Below are positions 61,677 to 64,000 of a stretch of DNA of 64,000 nucleotides, piece by piece. Below the pieces are notes generated by a model. The model was not told the origin of the DNA. It made no database searches and saw only the letters and a list, made by a program, of their open reading frames with translations. Each line of letters begins with the position of its first letter. The first letter of the stretch is position 1. The position numbers and the translations under genes were made by a program. The stretch comes from Rhodothermales bacterium (lineage in GTDB: Bacteria > Bacteroidota > Rhodothermia > Rhodothermales > VXPQ01), in contig JAJDWX010000049.1 in assembly GCA_022825385.1 (NCBI GenBank), positions 1-64,000 of the forward strand. Direction: 5' to 3'.

Positions 61677-62444
61677 ATGAAATCGACGCGATACGCACTT
61701 TCGCTTTGTATTATTCCGATCCTTGCGCTGTGCGCTATGCCCCGGAAGGCCCATGCCCAGATGGAAGCCCCCGAGGGCTATGCGTCCATATTCAATGGGG
61801 AAAACCTGGATGGCTGGGTTATCCCCGAAGGCGACGGCGGCCACTGGAAAGTGATGGACGGCGTAATCGACTATGATGCGGAAAGCGAGGCCGAGGGAGA
61901 CAAGAGCCTCTGGACGGAAAAGGAGTACTGCGATTACACGCTCAAGATCGACTGGCGCATTACTACGGTGGAGCCGTACACGAATCCCCGCGTACCCATC
62001 ATCCTTGCGGACGGCACCCACAAGATGGATCAGGACGGCAACGCGATGGTGATGGCGGTGCCCGACTCTGATTCCGGCATTCTGCCGCGCGGCCACGGCA
62101 AGGCGCAGCACAACATCTGGAACTGGCCGTACGGTTCGGGAGAAGTGTATGGGTATCGCATGGATCGAAACCAGCCGCCGGAAGTCCGCCGGGCCGCCTT
62201 GCCGCTCGTCCATGCAGACCATGCGATCGGGGAATGGAATACCTCGAAAATCGTCGTTCGGGGCCCGTTCATGACCATCTGGATCAACGGCCAGCTTGTT
62301 ATCGACCGTATTCACCTGAACGAAATTCCCGACTGCGGCCCCATCGGATTGCAGCATCATGGCCACAAGAACGACGCGGGAGAATGGGTCAGCCCGCCTT
62401 CGCTGGTGCAGTTCCGCAATATCTACGTGAAGGAGCACATGTAG
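61677..62444 (+). CDS. DUF1080 (3-keto-disaccharide hydrolase-like) exported protein
   Basis: 255 residues with a signal peptide (ALSLCIIPILALCAMPRKAHA). The concanavalin-like DUF1080 domain is seen in full: YASIFNGENLDGWVIPEGDG, WKVMDGVIDYD, LWTEKEYCDYTLKIDWRI, SDSGILPRG, GEWNTSKIVVRGPFMTIWING and GPIGLQHHGH. The Pfam family is named 3-keto-disaccharide hydrolase from members acting on 3-keto-glycosides. It therefore complements the GMC dehydrogenase at 9538, which could form such keto-sugars, though the two are 50 kb apart. Third gene of the forward set starting at 59010 (122 bp after the MFS gene). Confidence 0.9.
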   Translation: MKSTRYALSLCIIPILALCAMPRKAHAQMEAPEGYASIFNGENLDGWVIPEGDGGHWKVMDGVIDYDAESEAEGDKSLWTEKEYCDYTLKIDWRITTVEPYTNPRVPIILADGTHKMDQDGNAMVMAVPDSDSGILPRGHGKAQHNIWNWPYGSGEVYGYRMDRNQPPEVRRAALPLVHADHAIGEWNTSKIVVRGPFMTIWINGQLVIDRIHLNEIPDCGPIGLQHHGHKNDAGEWVSPPSLVQFRNIYVKEHM

Positions 62445-62465
62445 CGCCTGCGGCGAGGTTTTGCC

Positions 62466-64000
62466 TTACCGCACGACGGTGAACGCCCGCATGGCGGAGA
62501 AATTTTCTCCCTGGATGCGGAGGATATAGACGCCGCTTGACAGGTTCGCCCCGTCCACGGCGAGCGTTTCGACGGTTTCGGAAGGCACCGAGCTGTCCAG
62601 TACGCGGTAGACTTCGCGTCCCAGCATGTCGTACAGCGTGGCGCGGACATGTTGCGTTTTGCCTACCGTAAGGTGGGCGCGGGATATGCCCTGCGTTGGA
62701 TTGGGCCAGGCCGGAGACAGTACGTATTCGCCGAATACGGTCGGGGGGTCGGGCGGGCGTTCGATTTCGCGCACGACAAAAGCGCGCCGGATCGCTGTCC
62801 AGTTCGCCGGGTCGCCGCCCAGCCCGGTCGCGTTGGTCCGGCGCAGCGCCCATCCTTCGCCGTCCGCGTTTTCGGGCCAGGGCGCTGCGTCGCGCCACGC
62901 AACCCGCTCTTCCAGCGTTTCCGGGACGAACGCCGGGTCGTCTTCCGGGGGATCGTCCGGCCGGTTCAGCTCAAGCGTTTCGCCTTCGTTGGCGAGGCGT
63001 CCGTTCCATCCTCCGATAATTCGCCGGGCGTCGTCCCACCCGTACGCCAGCCGGAACGCGGCGGCGATGTCGGGTTCCGTCGCCGGATCGAAGGCGGTTA
63101 CGAACACGCTGTCTCCCGGCGCAAGCTGGATTCCGTCGGGAAACACGAAATCCACGCCTTTCCGCAAGGTCCACCCGGACAGATTTTCCGTCGCGTCGCT
63201 TGCGTTGAAAAGCGCCGCATATTCGAGATTCGGATTGTTGCCCGGGGGATGATACATGATTTCCCGGAAGACGATGCGCGCCGTTCGGGCTGCGCTGTTG
63301 GGCCCGCCCAGCGTAGGTTCCGCGAGGGGTACGAAAGCGTCTTCTCCATCCGCAGGCCGTCCGATCGTTTCTCCGGTGCGCGTCGCCCCGAAAATCGCCT
63401 CGGCGGCAAACAGGGCCGGATGCCCTTGCGGGTCTGTGGCCACGAGCCGGACTTCGTCTCCGTACGCGCTGCTGAAGGCGAAGCCGTTGTCGGCGTCGGG
63501 CGCGTTGAAGTCGTTTTCGTCCAGGACAAGGTAGCCTCCGGCTTCGATGGTCGTACCGTCCGGGATGCGGTATTTGTCGAGGGGCATGCCGTCGCTCAGG
63601 AGCCATCCGCCGACGTCGATCGGCTGGTTCGTGGCGTTGTAAAGTTCTACGGCGTCTACGTCCGGCGGGTCGCTGTGCGCAAGCACCTCGTTAACCACCA
63701 CGTCCCTGAACGCCGCCCGCCCCGGCGCGCCCGGCGCCCCCCCGTATTCGATGCTGGCCCGCCACGCGGCGGCTTGCCCCGGGTCGTCTCTTTGCGCAGG
63801 GTCCAGCGTCAGCGAACTGCCGCCGCCGTCCGCGCGCGCAGGCCAGGCGCCATCGTCGTCGTATTCGATGCGGACGACGGTTTCTCCGGTTGCGTCGGTG
63901 AGCGCAAGGGTTTCTCCGCCGTTGTTAAGCCGTCCCGAGGCGTACCTTCCCGCCACGTTCGCTTCCGGGCCGTATCGCATGCGGAAAGCGCCTTCGCTGG
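62466..64000 (-). CDS. Secreted lamin-tail-domain protein with C-terminal sorting domain (5' end beyond window)
   Basis: At least 511 residues, open to the window edge. Three lamin-tail (LTD)-type segments are visible: the end of one (RLNNGGETLALTDATGETV), a full one (VVNEVLAHSDPPDVDAVELY, PIDVGGWLLSDG) and another (FREIMYHPPGNNPNLEYAAL, ATENLSGWTLRKGVDF). The C-terminal sorting domain has SPAWPNPTQG in place of NYPNPFNP and ends LRIQGENFSAMRAFTVVR. LTD proteins in bacteria are often large secreted or surface proteins, sometimes with a CotH kinase domain, which would lie outside the window. Converges with the DUF1080 gene (21-bp gap). Confidence 0.88.
   Translation of the reverse strand, partial: SEGAFRMRYGPEANVAGRYASGRLNNGGETLALTDATGETVVRIEYDDDGAWPARADGGGSSLTLDPAQRDDPGQAAAWRASIEYGGAPGAPGRAAFRDVVVNEVLAHSDPPDVDAVELYNATNQPIDVGGWLLSDGMPLDKYRIPDGTTIEAGGYLVLDENDFNAPDADNGFAFSSAYGDEVRLVATDPQGHPALFAAEAIFGATRTGETIGRPADGEDAFVPLAEPTLGGPNSAARTARIVFREIMYHPPGNNPNLEYAALFNASDATENLSGWTLRKGVDFVFPDGIQLAPGDSVFVTAFDPATEPDIAAAFRLAYGWDDARRIIGGWNGRLANEGETLELNRPDDPPEDDPAFVPETLEERVAWRDAAPWPENADGEGWALRRTNATGLGGDPANWTAIRRAFVVREIERPPDPPTVFGEYVLSPAWPNPTQGISRAHLTVGKTQHVRATLYDMLGREVYRVLDSSVPSETVETLAVDGANLSSGVYILRIQGENFSAMRAFTVVR

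Overview
The window (about 62-65% GC by eye) looks like a chromosomal segment of a high-GC member of the FCB group, most likely Rhodothermota or a close relative. Four proteins end in the C-terminal sorting domain containing an NYPNPFNP-type (or NPTQG) motif that marks type IX secretion cargo in Bacteroidota-like bacteria. There are also a TonB-dependent receptor with a carboxypeptidase-like N-terminal domain, a DUF4249 lipoprotein, and weak Shine-Dalgarno sequences. No rRNA, tRNA, CRISPR array, phage or transposase gene was recognised.

Layout. 1-9.5 kb: a co-directional, translationally coupled cassette of TPR lipoprotein, ASPIC/FG-GAP lipoprotein, two more TPR lipoproteins and a TonB-dependent receptor, then a DUF4249 lipoprotein. 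9.5-13 kb: a GMC flavoprotein dehydrogenase, its Tat-lipoprotein small subunit and an exported TIM-barrel isomerase-like protein. 13-18 kb: a reverse operon of three Tat-exported Gfo/Idh/MocA oxidoreductases with an ApbE flavin transferase among them. 18.5 kb: a YceI protein. 19-23.3 kb: a reverse assimilatory sulfate-reduction operon (sulfite reductase, SUMT, APS-type reductase, Met8-like siroheme synthase) behind a leader with a strong intrinsic terminator. 24-28.4 kb: another Tat-exported Gfo/Idh/MocA protein and a very large propeller/HEAT/cytochrome c protein. 28.4-37 kb: adrenodoxin-reductase-like flavoprotein, two carboxylate transporters, a STAS protein, ATP-dependent PEP carboxykinase and xylulokinase. 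37-51.7 kb: three sorted surface proteins (two giant Calx-beta proteins), a second STAS protein, a PabB-PabC fusion and an SDR. 52.2-52.9 kb: a FitA/VapC-type toxin-antitoxin pair. 53-59 kb: a reverse cluster of PhyH dioxygenase, propeller/HEAT protein, FG-GAP protein and cupredoxin/HEAT protein. 59-62.4 kb: Gfo/Idh/MocA protein, MFS transporter and DUF1080 (3-keto-disaccharide hydrolase) protein. 62.5-64 kb: a lamin-tail-domain secreted protein cut by the window end.

How the parts fit. The GMC dehydrogenase with its small subunit, TIM-barrel protein, five Gfo/Idh/MocA proteins, DUF1080 protein, MFS carrier and redox carriers (cytochrome c, cupredoxin) resemble a periplasmic 3-keto-sugar or glycoside oxidation toolbox of the kind known in Bacteroidota and PVC bacteria. 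That reading is inference from families and context; no substrate can be read from the sequence.

The most distinctive non-coding signal is a family of about 253-bp structured repeats with GGATACTCTGAT termini: three full copies, one partial copy at the window edge and four degraded remnants. Each contains nested inverted repeats. In three cases the right end stops 3 to 22 bp before a start codon.
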